Source: an uncultured Bacteroides sp.
Lineage (GTDB): Bacteria > Bacteroidota > Bacteroidia > Bacteroidales > Bacteroidaceae
NCBI RefSeq assembly: GCF_963676325.1
Contig: NZ_OY781099.1
Location: 1,550,001-1,614,000, forward strand
Reading direction: 5' to 3'
DNA: 64,000 nt
Under the pieces are notes generated by a model. The model did no database searches, was not told where the DNA came from, and saw nothing but the letters and a program-made list of their open reading frames with translations. The position numbers and the translations under genes are program-made. Position 1 is the stretch's first letter. Every line of letters starts with the position of its first letter. Positions 32,998 through 42,425 of this stretch are shown one piece after another.

Positions 32998-34269
32998 TTA
33001 ATTGCCATCAGGCTTTTCAACTTCAGTAAAAGGACTTTGATTCCAGTGAAAAGAATCAATAGCATCTGGTTTCTGAGGGTTGAATGGTTTATAGTCTTTT
33101 TTCAGGTACTTAACAATATCCAGTTTATTGGCTTTCATTCCTTCAATTATGCATTTTGATATTTCGTATGCTCCATAAGGATTGAAATGGGTATTGTCTG
33201 CCAGAGCCTGTGTCTGTCCAGGATAAGTGTTGGCAGGGTAGTGAACAAATGCCTTTGTTGATAGTTCCACTCCCCATGTTTCATAAAGTGTACGAGTCAT
33301 GGCATTGAGATCAATTAACGGAACATTCTCTTCACGAGCCAGCTTTTTCATGGCATTAGGATATTCTCCGTGCGTATCCATTATTTTACCCTGTTCATTA
33401 AAACTTCTTCTTTGAGTTGGAGTTACTAAAACAGGATGTGCGCCACGTGCTTTGGCTTCGGTAATAAATGTACGAAGACTATTAAAGTATGAGGTGTAAG
33501 GACCTTTGTCCGGACCTTTTTGTTTCTGGTCATTGTGGCCGAACTCAACAAAGATATAATCACCGGCTTTCATCTGTGACAGGGCTTTCTTCAGTCTTCC
33601 TGCAGCAATAAATGTATTGGCCGATTCTCCTGATTCCGCATAGTTAGCGAAACAAACATTCATGTCAAAGAACCGGGTAATCATTTGTCCCCAGCTTGCC
33701 CAAGGTTCATTATCCTGGTCTACCACGGTAGAGTCTCCGAAAAGGAAAACGGTAGGAATGTTATTTACCTTCTGAATAGTCATAGACTCTACAAGAGGAG
33801 CATCTCCGTTAAATTCAATTGTTAGTTTATCATCCCAGTTGAGTTTCTTCTTTTCACGTTGTTTGATTTTTACATTCTCGTTCTCACTGATTTTACTATT
33901 GCGCTTATTGATGATAAATGTTACCTCAACGATTTCTCCTTTTTTAGTAGCAAGATTTTCAATGAAAAGACGGCGCGATTCTCCTCTTACAGTTGTTATT
34001 CCCGCTTTATTTTTAGATCCAATTCTTATGGTTACTTTATAATTACCATCCGGAACCTGAACAGAAAAATAAAAAGGTTTGTTTTCTCCTGCTGAACTTG
34101 ACTGAAGGTCGTATCCATAACCTTTCTCAGCTGTATATCTGTTTGAAGAATCTATTTTTGTATATCCTTTTTGTGCTTTATTCGATGTGAAATCGAACTT
34201 AAACTGTTCCTTTTGTGCTGCACAAAAGGAACTGATTAATAATGCGATGGCTAATAATTTGAATTTCAT
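32998..34269 (-). CDS. rhamnogalacturonan acetylesterase (CE12, SGNH)
   Basis: A 423-residue secreted esterase that should remove O-acetyl groups from pectin. A signal peptide covers about 1-18. An N-terminal beta-sandwich-like part (about 20-170) comes before the SGNH hydrolase domain: Phe-Gly-Asp-Ser-Thr-Val with the nucleophile Ser, Glu-Phe-Gly-His-Asn-Asp, and a later Asp-Asn-Thr-His with the catalytic Asp and His. This two-part layout is usual in Bacteroides CE12 proteins. It is flanked by GH2 (16 nt upstream) and GH28 (24 nt downstream). One of three CE12-like domains in the locus. Confidence 0.88.
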   Translation of the reverse strand: MKFKLLAIALLISSFCAAQKEQFKFDFTSNKAQKGYTKIDSSNRYTAEKGYGYDLQSSSAGENKPFYFSVQVPDGNYKVTIRIGSKNKAGITTVRGESRRLFIENLATKKGEIVEVTFIINKRNSKISENENVKIKQREKKKLNWDDKLTIEFNGDAPLVESMTIQKVNNIPTVFLFGDSTVVDQDNEPWASWGQMITRFFDMNVCFANYAESGESANTFIAAGRLKKALSQMKAGDYIFVEFGHNDQKQKGPDKGPYTSYFNSLRTFITEAKARGAHPVLVTPTQRRSFNEQGKIMDTHGEYPNAMKKLAREENVPLIDLNAMTRTLYETWGVELSTKAFVHYPANTYPGQTQALADNTHFNPYGAYEISKCIIEGMKANKLDIVKYLKKDYKPFNPQKPDAIDSFHWNQSPFTEVEKPDGN

Positions 34270-34285
34270 GTGTCTTTCTTTATTT

Positions 34286-37174
34286 TTAAATACCTTTATC
34301 TCCCTTCACTGGTTTTAATTCATCCGGTGAATCTTTTGTAAACATGTCAACTTTCTTTGCTTTCTTCGTAAATAAATCCTTGATGTTTTCCAGTGAAACA
34401 GCTGTCTGCGGACGGAAATTATCGGAATTCATATAATCAAGGATCGCTTTATACATTTGGCGAGCTACAATTCTATTATCTGAATTTGATGTAATATCCA
34501 TACTTGTCATCATTAGTTTACCGTTTAGAACCTTTACTTCAAAGAGCATTCCTATTTTACGGCTTACAAACCAAGTGTCGATGCTTTGCACTAATGGCTG
34601 AAAATCGGCAGGGAAATCAGTGAATTGTATTACCTGTGCCTTATTCAGAAGTTCCCACCACTGTAAGTCACTGTGATAATCAGTAGGGAAGTTTTTGAAA
34701 AGTGGGTGGTAATTGTTTACGAAAATTCCGGTAGTGTGCGGTGGACGCATCTTAAACCATGAAGTGTTCCAGAATACTGGAGTGAAATACTGAGCCACTT
34801 CTTTTCCGTATGTAATTTTTCCGGCAGCTGTCAGCAGTACGTTTCCTCCGTTTTTCAATATTTCCGTAGCTTTTGCATCTATAGAATCGGTTACATAAAC
34901 GCTTCCCTTATTAATATTTACTGTTGCAGGATATACCCAGAAGTTCCAGCTATTGACAGCATCAGTACCTCCGACTGCTATTTCCAGATTTAGTTTCTGA
35001 GCCTTCTCAATAGAATTAAGTGCAAACTTCACAGTACCTAGATTAAAGCAGTTCCCTACCGGAATATCTTTGGTGCTAAGAATGCCTTTTGAGAATACTT
35101 TACCAAATTCATCCGTTATTTTATAAGTAGTCTGTGCATTCTTTAATGTACTCTTTCCAAAATGGGCAATTTCAATATCTGCCTGGAATACTTCATCACT
35201 CTTATAAACGAACTTCTTTATTCTTGCCAAAGGAACCGTTGGACTGCAGAAACGGCGGAACTCCGGTGCATTGATGTAGCCTTTTTCTTCAAAGAACACA
35301 TTCAGCAAACCAACCAATGCTGTTCCCTGACCGGAATAGTCATTCAGACTTAATAGCTGGAATCCTGCATAGCCAGGAGTGCGGAGTGTTTTTTCAATTT
35401 CATTCTTATAACACAAAGCCTGAAGCTTTCCGGAAGCCATCATAAATTCATGACTCATCTCTTTCATATTTCCGGCTTCCAGTAAATCTTTGAATATTTC
35501 AAAGTTCTTGGCTTTATTTACTCCGGTATATTTCTTTATCTCACTAAAGTCGGGGAAAGCACACCATTGTCCTGTTTCGTGAGAAACATAAGGCTGCTTC
35601 ACGCTGTCAATCTTTGCACGATAGTCGGACATTGATTCCGGCATAGAGTTTACCCAATCCAGTCCGCGCGCTCCGGCTTTCACGTGATATTGACTTTTTG
35701 GTTGCCATTGCCAGCTACCACCAACGGATGCACCTGTATATACTCTGCGAGAATCTTTTGCTTTCCAGTAATCTACGAATTTACTTACCCATGCCACCCA
35801 GCGTCCTGAAGGTTCATTACCGCAGGCAAGCATACAGAAAGAGGCGAAATTGCCATATTCTTTAGACATGCGGATTGTTTCGTCCATCAAATATTTATCA
35901 ATAGGTTGTCCCATTCCCAATTTTGGTCCGTGGTTTGGCCAACTTGGTCCTTCCGGTTGAATATAAAAACCAACTAAATCTGCTGCTTCAAATGCAGCTG
36001 CCGGAGGGCAGAATGAATGGAAACGCATGTGATTTAATCCGTAGTTTTTGCAAATACGGAACACTCTTTCCCAATCTTCAATCTGCATAGGTGCATATCC
36101 GGTTAAAGGGAAGTCGCAGTTCTCAACTGTTCCGCGAAGTACTGTCTTGTTACCGTTCACATAAAAATATTTACCCTTTATAGTAAAGTCGCGCATACCA
36201 AACTGAACCTCTTTCTCATCACTCTTATCTCCATATACAATCCTAGCTTTTAGTTTGTATAAGGCAGGATCAAATTCATCCCAGGTGAGCATGCCATCTC
36301 CCATAGGAAGTTCCATTTCCAATGAAAGAGTATCGTTCTTAATCACAATATCCTTTGAAACGGGTAGGGGAGTATGAGTTCTTTCAGAATTGAAGCTTTG
36401 AGCGGAAAGTATCACTTTTGCAGATACATTCTTAAGCTTATCTGATATTAACTGTATCTTAACCAGAGCTTTTTTATTTGCTACATCAGGAAAAACCTGT
36501 ATATCGTCAAAGTGAATGGTAGAACCTGCAGTAAGAGTCATCTTTCCAACAATTCCATTCCAGTTACCTTGTGTCTGATCTGTTACGCTGTGTGAGTCGG
36601 GTCCAACATTAATCTCTTTCAGACGATTATCTATGCGGATAGAAATCTTACATTTGCCTGCACGAAGATAGCTGGTAAGATCGTACACATGAGGAACACA
36701 AAGACTGTTTTGCATACCCACCTTCTTATCATTAACCCAAACAGTTGTTTCTATGTGAGGACGCTCCAGAGAGAGAACAATACGCTTTCCTTTCCATGAA
36801 GATGGAATAACTACCTCTTTCTGATACCATGCCACGCCTACATAATGTTTATCGGGAGTAAGGAAGAATGGCAGTTTAATATTTCCTTGCACTCTGTATT
36901 TCTCCAGGAAAGGATTATAATAATAAGAACTGTCATACAGACTACCAGTCCATTTAGTGTGTACACTAACATCATCACCCTTCAGTTTCTCAGGCATTGA
37001 CCCCGGAAGATTAATATCTTCATTTAGATGTTTCTTGAACCATTGTTCAGCAATACCTGCATCTTGCCGGTCAATCTGGAAATTCCATTTTCCGGAAAGA
37101 TCAATGCTGCTCTGAGCATATATAAAGTGAACGAAAAATAATGATAAAATGATTGATGAGATAATTCTTTTCAT
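34286..37174 (-). CDS. secreted GH2 glycoside hydrolase
   Basis: A 962-residue GH2 enzyme with a signal peptide (about 1-20). The N-terminal jelly-roll (about 30-210, with Trp-Val-Asn-Asp-Lys-Lys-Val-Gly) and an immunoglobulin-like domain precede the TIM barrel. Catalytic acids are Glu454 in Cys-Gly-Asn-Glu-Pro (acid/base) and Glu533 in Ser-His-Glu-Thr-Gly-Gln-Trp (nucleophile). GH2 members act as beta-galactosidases, beta-glucuronidases and others; in RG-I loci they trim galactose or uronate side chains. Exact specificity is open. The C-terminal 250 residues have a further domain. It is the first gene of the minus-strand operon. Confidence 0.88.
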   Translation of the reverse strand: MKRIISSIILSLFFVHFIYAQSSIDLSGKWNFQIDRQDAGIAEQWFKKHLNEDINLPGSMPEKLKGDDVSVHTKWTGSLYDSSYYYNPFLEKYRVQGNIKLPFFLTPDKHYVGVAWYQKEVVIPSSWKGKRIVLSLERPHIETTVWVNDKKVGMQNSLCVPHVYDLTSYLRAGKCKISIRIDNRLKEINVGPDSHSVTDQTQGNWNGIVGKMTLTAGSTIHFDDIQVFPDVANKKALVKIQLISDKLKNVSAKVILSAQSFNSERTHTPLPVSKDIVIKNDTLSLEMELPMGDGMLTWDEFDPALYKLKARIVYGDKSDEKEVQFGMRDFTIKGKYFYVNGNKTVLRGTVENCDFPLTGYAPMQIEDWERVFRICKNYGLNHMRFHSFCPPAAAFEAADLVGFYIQPEGPSWPNHGPKLGMGQPIDKYLMDETIRMSKEYGNFASFCMLACGNEPSGRWVAWVSKFVDYWKAKDSRRVYTGASVGGSWQWQPKSQYHVKAGARGLDWVNSMPESMSDYRAKIDSVKQPYVSHETGQWCAFPDFSEIKKYTGVNKAKNFEIFKDLLEAGNMKEMSHEFMMASGKLQALCYKNEIEKTLRTPGYAGFQLLSLNDYSGQGTALVGLLNVFFEEKGYINAPEFRRFCSPTVPLARIKKFVYKSDEVFQADIEIAHFGKSTLKNAQTTYKITDEFGKVFSKGILSTKDIPVGNCFNLGTVKFALNSIEKAQKLNLEIAVGGTDAVNSWNFWVYPATVNINKGSVYVTDSIDAKATEILKNGGNVLLTAAGKITYGKEVAQYFTPVFWNTSWFKMRPPHTTGIFVNNYHPLFKNFPTDYHSDLQWWELLNKAQVIQFTDFPADFQPLVQSIDTWFVSRKIGMLFEVKVLNGKLMMTSMDITSNSDNRIVARQMYKAILDYMNSDNFRPQTAVSLENIKDLFTKKAKKVDMFTKDSPDELKPVKGDKGI

Positions 37175-37345
37175 AATATTAACTAATGAATTTTTACGTC
37201 GCTAAGATACTACCTTTCAATAATTAGTTAAATAGAAAGTAGTACATAAACATAGAATTTCGTATATATATCCCCTTAAAAGAGGCCTTTTGTACAATAA
37301 TACATTCGTTTGACTTATCTTTCTATGGAATGTTTACATTGGCCC

Positions 37346-37376
37346 TTTAAAAATTCATTTTATAAGTTTATATTTG
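37346..37376 (+). promoter_or_regulatory. promoter of the GH43-GH42 pair
   Basis: TATATTTG (37369-37376) is a good -7 match, 40 nt before the ATG. The element 19 nt upstream is TTTA (37346-37349), three of four to TTTG. The divergent gap 37175-37416 is the shared control region with the minus-strand operon; it also has a half-motif GTACAAT at 37292-37298. Confidence 0.5.
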
Positions 37377-37416
37377 TACTCATATATTAAATCTTACTAT
37401 CTAATTAAAATATTTT

Positions 37417-38352
37417 ATGAAAAGAGTTTTCACCTATCTTTTATTCTTTGTGGTAACATTGCTTAGCGTACAAGGAAAATCATATTTATTTTGTTATTTT
37501 ACTGGTAATAGCGAAGATGGTCTTCATTTGGCATACAGTCATGATGGATTAACATGGACAGCCTTGAAAAATGGTAAATCATTCTTAACAGCTACAGTTG
37601 GAAAGGATAAACTAATGAGAGATCCCAGTATCTGTCAGGCGCCGGACGGTACGTTCCACATGGTTTGGACTTCAAGCTGGACGGACAGAATTATAGGTTA
37701 TGCCTCTTCAAAAGACCTGATTCATTGGTCCGAACAAAAAGCCATTCCGGTAATGATGCACGAGCCTACAGCTCATAACTGCTGGGCACCCGAATTGTTT
37801 TATGACAAGCCTTCAAATACCTATTATATCTTTTGGGCTACAACTATTCCGGGAAGACATAAAGAGGTAGCAACAAGTGAAAAAGAAAAGGGGCTGAATC
37901 ATCGGATTTACTATGTTACTACTAAAGATTTTGAAACTTTCTCTGAAACAAAAATGTTTTTTAATCCCGATTTTAATGTCATCGATGCAGCTATTGTCAA
38001 GGATAAGAACCGCGAGTTGATTCTGGTTGTAAAGAATGAAAACTCAAATCCTGCGGAAAAGAATATTCGTATAACCAAAACAAAGAATATAAAAGATGGA
38101 TTCCCTGTAGAGGTGTCGGAACCTATTACAGGTAACTATTGGGCGGAAGGACCTTCTCCTTTAGTTGTTGGCGATTCTTTGTATGTGTACTTTGATAAAT
38201 ACCGTGAACATAAATATGGTGCTGTTCGTTCAAAAGACCGTATTCATTGGGAAGATGTTTCTTCTTTGGTTTCTTTCCCTAAAGGAACACGCCACGGAAC
38301 TGCATTTAGAGTTAGAAGATCAGTATTAGAGCAGCTTTTGAAAGAAAATTGA
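37417..38352 (+). CDS. secreted GH43-like glycosidase
   Basis: A 311-residue five-bladed beta-propeller enzyme with a signal peptide (about 1-20). GH43-type features are Met-Arg-Asp-Pro-Ser-Ile (catalytic base region), Cys-Trp-Ala-Pro-Glu-Leu and Asn-Tyr-Trp-Ala-Glu-Gly-Pro-Ser (general acid Glu). GH43 enzymes remove arabinose, xylose or galactose; in RG-I context arabinan or galactan side chains are the likely targets. A GH42 gene starts 16 nt downstream, so the two are co-transcribed. Part of the plus-strand side of the divergent pectin locus. Confidence 0.85.
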   Translation: MKRVFTYLLFFVVTLLSVQGKSYLFCYFTGNSEDGLHLAYSHDGLTWTALKNGKSFLTATVGKDKLMRDPSICQAPDGTFHMVWTSSWTDRIIGYASSKDLIHWSEQKAIPVMMHEPTAHNCWAPELFYDKPSNTYYIFWATTIPGRHKEVATSEKEKGLNHRIYYVTTKDFETFSETKMFFNPDFNVIDAAIVKDKNRELILVVKNENSNPAEKNIRITKTKNIKDGFPVEVSEPITGNYWAEGPSPLVVGDSLYVYFDKYREHKYGAVRSKDRIHWEDVSSLVSFPKGTRHGTAFRVRRSVLEQLLKEN

Positions 38353-38368
38353 TTTTAAAGAAATAACT

Positions 38369-40444
38369 ATGAAAAGATTTATTTTACTCACACTTTGTTT
38401 TTGTGCAGGTGCTCTTTCTGCATTCTCGCAGAACAAAAAGGTCTGGTTTCCCGACAAAGACTTGATTCAGGCAGGAGTTTATTATTATCCCGAACATTGG
38501 AACGAAAGTCAGTGGGAGAGAGACTTTAAACAAATGCACGATCTGGGTTTTGAGTTTACCCACTTTGCCGAGTTTGCCTGGGCGCAACTGGAGCCTCAGG
38601 AAGGAAAATATGATTTTGCCTGGCTCGACAGAGCAGTTGCTTTGGCTGCCAAGTATAAATTAAAAGTAGTAATGTGTACTTCAACAGCCACTCCTCCGGT
38701 ATGGCTGAGTAGAAAATACCCCGAAATCCTTATAAAAGAGGAAGACGGAACAGTGCTTGATCACGGTGCTCGTCAGCATGCATCGTTTGCATCGCCACTT
38801 TACAGGGAACTGGCTTTTAAAATGATTGAGAAGCTGGCTCAGCATTACGGGAATGATTCACGTATTATTGGCTGGCAGTTAGATAATGAACCAGCGGTTC
38901 AGTTCGATTTTAATCCTAAAGCAGAACTCGGCTTCCGTGACTTTCTGAAGAAGAAATATAATAATGACATAAAGGCGCTGAACAGTGCATGGGGAACAGC
39001 TTTCTGGAGTGAGACCTACAGCTCATTTGATGAAATCACTCTTCCCAAGATGCGTCAGATGTTTATGAATCATCACCAGATACTCGACTATCGTCGCTTT
39101 GCCGCAGAGCAAACAACCTCTTTCCTGAACGATCAGTGTCTGTTGATAAAGAAATATGCAAAGAATCAATGGGTAACCACCAACTATATTCCCAGCTATG
39201 AAGACGGACATATTGGCGGAAGCAAGGACCTTGATTTCCTTTCTTATACCCGCTACATGGTTTATGGTGGTAAAGATGGCATTGGAAGAAGAGGATATCG
39301 CGTAGGTGATCCTTTACGAATTGCTTTTGCAAATGACTTTTTCCGTCCGATAAAAGGAACTTATGGTGTGATGGAACTTCAACCTGGGCAGGTAAACTGG
39401 GGAAGTATTAACCCTCAACCACTTCCAGGAGCTGTAAGATTATGGTTGTGGAGTGTGTTTGCCGGAGGAAGCGACTTTGTTTGTACCTATCGTTACCGCC
39501 AGCCACTGTATGGCACAGAGCAATATCATTATGGAATTGTAGGTTCAGACGGAGTTACTGTAACTCCTGGTGGAAAAGAGTATCAGCAGTTTATGCAGGA
39601 AATAAAGAATTTACGCAAAAAATATTCTCCTCGTGAGGACAAACCGAAAGAATATCTGGCTCGCAAGACCGCAATCCTCTTTAATCATGAAAACTCGTGG
39701 AGCATTGATCGCCAGAAGCAAAATGCAACCTGGAATACAATGGCTCATGTAGATAAATACTATCGCCAGCTAAAGGCGTTTGGAGCGCCGGTAGATATTA
39801 TCAGTGAAGAGAAAGATTTCAGCGCATATCCTGTTTTAATTGCTCCAGCCTATCAGTTGATTGATGAGGCTTTGGTTAGCCGTTGGACTGAATACGTAAA
39901 GAATGGTGGTAATCTGGTTCTTACCTGCCGCACAGGTCATAAAGATCGTAACGGAAGATTGTTTGAAGCGCCATTCCGTTCTAAGATTGATAATCTGACC
40001 GGAAATAAAGTTGACTTCTACGACTTACTATTACCCGAAGATCCGGGGAAAGTAGCTATGGATGGTAAGAAATACAATTGGAATACCTGGGGTGAAATGC
40101 TTATTCCGGGAAAAGATACTGATGTATGGGCCTCATATACTGATGAATTTTATGAAGGCAAACCTGCTGTAACGATGCATCGTTTGGGAAAAGGAACGGT
40201 AACTTACGTAGGTGTTGATTCAAATGATGGAACATTGGAGAAAGATGTGCTGACTAAGTTATATTCCACTCTTAATATTCCTGTAATGGATTTACCTTAC
40301 GGGGTTACAATGGAATATAGAAACGGTTTGGGTATTGTTCTTAATTATTCTGATAAGCCGTATGAGTTCCAGTTACCAAAAGGCAGAAAAGTACTCATTG
40401 GTGAAACAAAGATACCTACAGCCGGCGTTTTGGTTTTTAAATAA
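38369..40444 (+). CDS. secreted GH42 beta-galactosidase
   Basis: A 691-residue enzyme with a signal peptide (about 1-20). The TIM barrel starts with Gly-Val-Tyr-Tyr-Tyr-Pro-Glu-His-Trp; the acid/base Glu174 lies in Leu-Asp-Asn-Glu-Pro and the nucleophile in Val-Met-Glu-Leu-Gln-Pro-Gly-Gln. A trimerisation domain and a short C-terminal beta domain follow, as is usual for GH42. The expected activity is release of beta-linked galactose from RG-I galactan side chains. It follows the GH43 gene by 16 nt and a terminator follows at 40479. Cellular location is periplasmic or outer surface by its signal. Confidence 0.92.
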   Translation: MKRFILLTLCFCAGALSAFSQNKKVWFPDKDLIQAGVYYYPEHWNESQWERDFKQMHDLGFEFTHFAEFAWAQLEPQEGKYDFAWLDRAVALAAKYKLKVVMCTSTATPPVWLSRKYPEILIKEEDGTVLDHGARQHASFASPLYRELAFKMIEKLAQHYGNDSRIIGWQLDNEPAVQFDFNPKAELGFRDFLKKKYNNDIKALNSAWGTAFWSETYSSFDEITLPKMRQMFMNHHQILDYRRFAAEQTTSFLNDQCLLIKKYAKNQWVTTNYIPSYEDGHIGGSKDLDFLSYTRYMVYGGKDGIGRRGYRVGDPLRIAFANDFFRPIKGTYGVMELQPGQVNWGSINPQPLPGAVRLWLWSVFAGGSDFVCTYRYRQPLYGTEQYHYGIVGSDGVTVTPGGKEYQQFMQEIKNLRKKYSPREDKPKEYLARKTAILFNHENSWSIDRQKQNATWNTMAHVDKYYRQLKAFGAPVDIISEEKDFSAYPVLIAPAYQLIDEALVSRWTEYVKNGGNLVLTCRTGHKDRNGRLFEAPFRSKIDNLTGNKVDFYDLLLPEDPGKVAMDGKKYNWNTWGEMLIPGKDTDVWASYTDEFYEGKPAVTMHRLGKGTVTYVGVDSNDGTLEKDVLTKLYSTLNIPVMDLPYGVTMEYRNGLGIVLNYSDKPYEFQLPKGRKVLIGETKIPTAGVLVFK

Positions 40445-40478
40445 AAGAGTAAAGGTATAATATACTTTATGCAATATC

Positions 40479-40515
40479 AGGGGGATGATTCGCTAGCGTG
40501 ATGATTCCCCTTTTT
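40479..40515 (+). terminator. terminator after GH42
   Basis: A hairpin (40479-40489 with 40501-40511, one G-G mismatch and one wobble) followed by a T run, about 35 nt past the GH42 stop. Confidence 0.75.
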
Positions 40516-40652
40516 TATGGTGCGGGCAACTATGCCATTTTTTTGTATATTAAGGGGGCGGTATAAAATTGCCCGCGGCTGATAATCAGTTGCTTACTTC
40601 TGAAAATAAAATAGTAGGACAGAAAACAACCCGGGATGTTGCTTGTTTTTAG

Positions 40653-40805
40653 ATGGAAATGAAGTTAAAAAGTGTTTTATCGTTCTTTCTCAGTGGTTTA
40701 ATTTGCCATAAACTATGTTCACATGCTGATACTACTCTCCAAATACGATTGAATCTAATAGGCCTTTTAGATTCATTAACAATATGGTGGCGGATTCTTA
40801 TATAA
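40653..40805 (+). pseudogene. 50-codon ORF and likely gene remnant
   Basis: The only coding-like piece in 40516-40995. It opens Met-Glu-Met-Lys-Leu-Lys-Ser-Val-Leu with a signal-like hydrophobic stretch and stops at 40803-40805. A separate open segment follows near 40814-40940, reading Ser-Ile-Asp-Ala-Ser-Leu-Gln-Leu-Ile and Ser-Thr-Leu-Thr-Val-Glu-Asn-Thr, with no start. Together they look like a secreted protein gene broken by deletion. The family is not recognised. Confidence 0.4.
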
Positions 40806-40995
40806 CTGAATATATCTTCTTTTCATTTACATAGTATAGATGCTTCATTACAGCTTATTTCTTTTGGAAATAGTACTTTAACTGTTGAAAATACAAAAGG
40901 TTATCTTGCTCAATCTTCGGTTATAGATTTTTATTTATAGGCGGAAGATTTAGCCATGATCTAAAAAGTTCCGCTCACACATACATTCATAATAC

Positions 40996-41031
40996 AAAAA
41001 AAGAAGGAATAACCCTCACGGCCATTCCTTC
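40996..41031 (-). terminator. terminator of the GH105 gene
   Basis: An 8-bp stem (41003-41010 with 41024-41031) followed on the minus strand by seven T (the A run 40996-41002). It lies about 64 nt after the GH105 stop. Confidence 0.75.
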
Positions 41032-41094
41032 CTGTCAATTAATCTATTAATCATTACCTGATTAATTCTAAACCTTAACCTATCACCTATTGAA

Positions 41095-42222
41095 TTATTT
41101 TAATTTGTAAAGTTCTGATCCGGCTAAAAGGAAGCAACCTACGCCATAATCTTCAAAATCAGGAGATTTATCGTAAGTAGTAGGCTGACCATCTTTAGGT
41201 TCTTTTCCTGTTCCCTGAACATATCCCAGGAAGCCATTAGGATGAACAGCCTCTTTAGCCAATCCATTCCATGCTTTAGCTACAACAGGAAGATATTCTT
41301 TTTTATCCAGATATCCGTTTGATATTCCCCAGGCCATGCCATAAACAAATAAGGCTGTACCCGAAGTCTCTTTTCCTCCAAAATTATTAGAATCGTGCAG
41401 ACTGCAATTCCAGAATCCATCTTCGCGTTGACAATTCTTCAACGCTTTACTCATGGCCAGAAAATCATTCAGATAATCCTGACGGTGCTTCTCGTTGGCA
41501 GGAATTTCTTTCATAACCCGCACCAAAGCAGCATATACCCATCCGTTACCTCTCGACCAATAACAATCTTCTCCGTTTGGTTCTTTGTAAGGAGGAACAA
41601 AGTCCTTATCGCGCCACCATAACCCATCTTTAGGATTGTACAGACCATTCTGTCCATGTTTGTTGCGTGAGAATGAATACATGTCCCACATCTTATCAAA
41701 ATACTTCTGTTCTTTAAATATATTACCAAGTTTTGCGAAAACAGGCATACCCATTTGTATAGCATCAATCCACGACCAGTCATCATTCTGAGGAGTATTG
41801 ACCACCATATCAATAGATAGCTTTATATTCTTCAGTCTCTCAGGCGATGGATTTATACGGTATAGTTCAATATAAGTCTGTCCGCAGCACTGATCATCGG
41901 CGTTGCGCGTAGTGTTTCCGTTCCTTAATCCCCATTTATGATAACTTGCCCAGTTAAGAGCATATTCATAGTAATCTTCTCTAGGTAATATAGAGTGCAA
42001 ATCCATTAATCCTTCATAATATACTGCCCTTGTCCAGATGTTGCTTGGTCTTACTTTTCCAACGAATGTAGGAATACTAGGATCAGCATATTTCTTCATG
42101 AAATAATCATTGACCGAAGTTGTTGTTTTTAAAATCTCTTTACGATCAGGAAGTGTCTGAGCCACAGTGTGTCCAAACGTTAAAGTAGCAAGTAGAAGGG
42201 GAACCAATATCTTTTTCTTCAT
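41095..42222 (-). CDS. GH105 unsaturated rhamnogalacturonyl hydrolase
   Basis: A 375-residue (alpha/alpha)6-barrel enzyme with a signal peptide (about 1-21). GH105 enzymes (YteR/YesR type) use a catalytic Asp to hydrate the 4,5-double bond of unsaturated galacturonyl units and so free them from rhamnose. Here the Asp is Asp153 in Trp-Ile-Asp-Ala-Ile-Gln-Met-Gly. Other family marks are Trp-Ser-Arg-Gly-Asn-Gly-Trp and Glu-Thr-Ser-Gly-Thr-Ala-Leu. It would act on products of the PL11 lyase encoded in the same locus. The gene is a single minus-strand unit with its own terminator, divergent from a CE12 gene. Confidence 0.92.
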   Translation of the reverse strand: MKKKILVPLLLATLTFGHTVAQTLPDRKEILKTTTSVNDYFMKKYADPSIPTFVGKVRPSNIWTRAVYYEGLMDLHSILPREDYYEYALNWASYHKWGLRNGNTTRNADDQCCGQTYIELYRINPSPERLKNIKLSIDMVVNTPQNDDWSWIDAIQMGMPVFAKLGNIFKEQKYFDKMWDMYSFSRNKHGQNGLYNPKDGLWWRDKDFVPPYKEPNGEDCYWSRGNGWVYAALVRVMKEIPANEKHRQDYLNDFLAMSKALKNCQREDGFWNCSLHDSNNFGGKETSGTALFVYGMAWGISNGYLDKKEYLPVVAKAWNGLAKEAVHPNGFLGYVQGTGKEPKDGQPTTYDKSPDFEDYGVGCFLLAGSELYKLK

Positions 42223-42284
42223 AAAAAAATGTATTTATAGTATTACAAATATTAACGCAATCCGTCCTCTTTATAGAACTGAAG

Positions 42285-42292
42285 CAAAGATA
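42285..42292 (-). promoter_or_regulatory. -7 box of the GH105 gene
   Basis: TATCTTTG on the minus strand, 62 nt before the ATG. The -33 region has only a weak TTTAC match. Confidence 0.45.
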
Positions 42293-42364
42293 TATGAAAG
42301 TACCTATTTTGTAAATGGAATATTATACGTATTCATTTACTTTTATTCACATGAACAAAAATCC

Positions 42365-42396
42365 ATTGTTCATTGTTTATGCTTCATTTAACTTTG
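42365..42396 (+). promoter_or_regulatory. promoter of the CE12 gene
   Basis: ATTG (42365-42368), a 20-nt spacer and TAACTTTG (42389-42396). Transcription should begin near 42403, which places any start codon before that point outside the mRNA and supports the ATG at 42426. Confidence 0.65.
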
Positions 42397-42425
42397 GTGC
42401 ATTAGTTAATAATGTATATATAACC

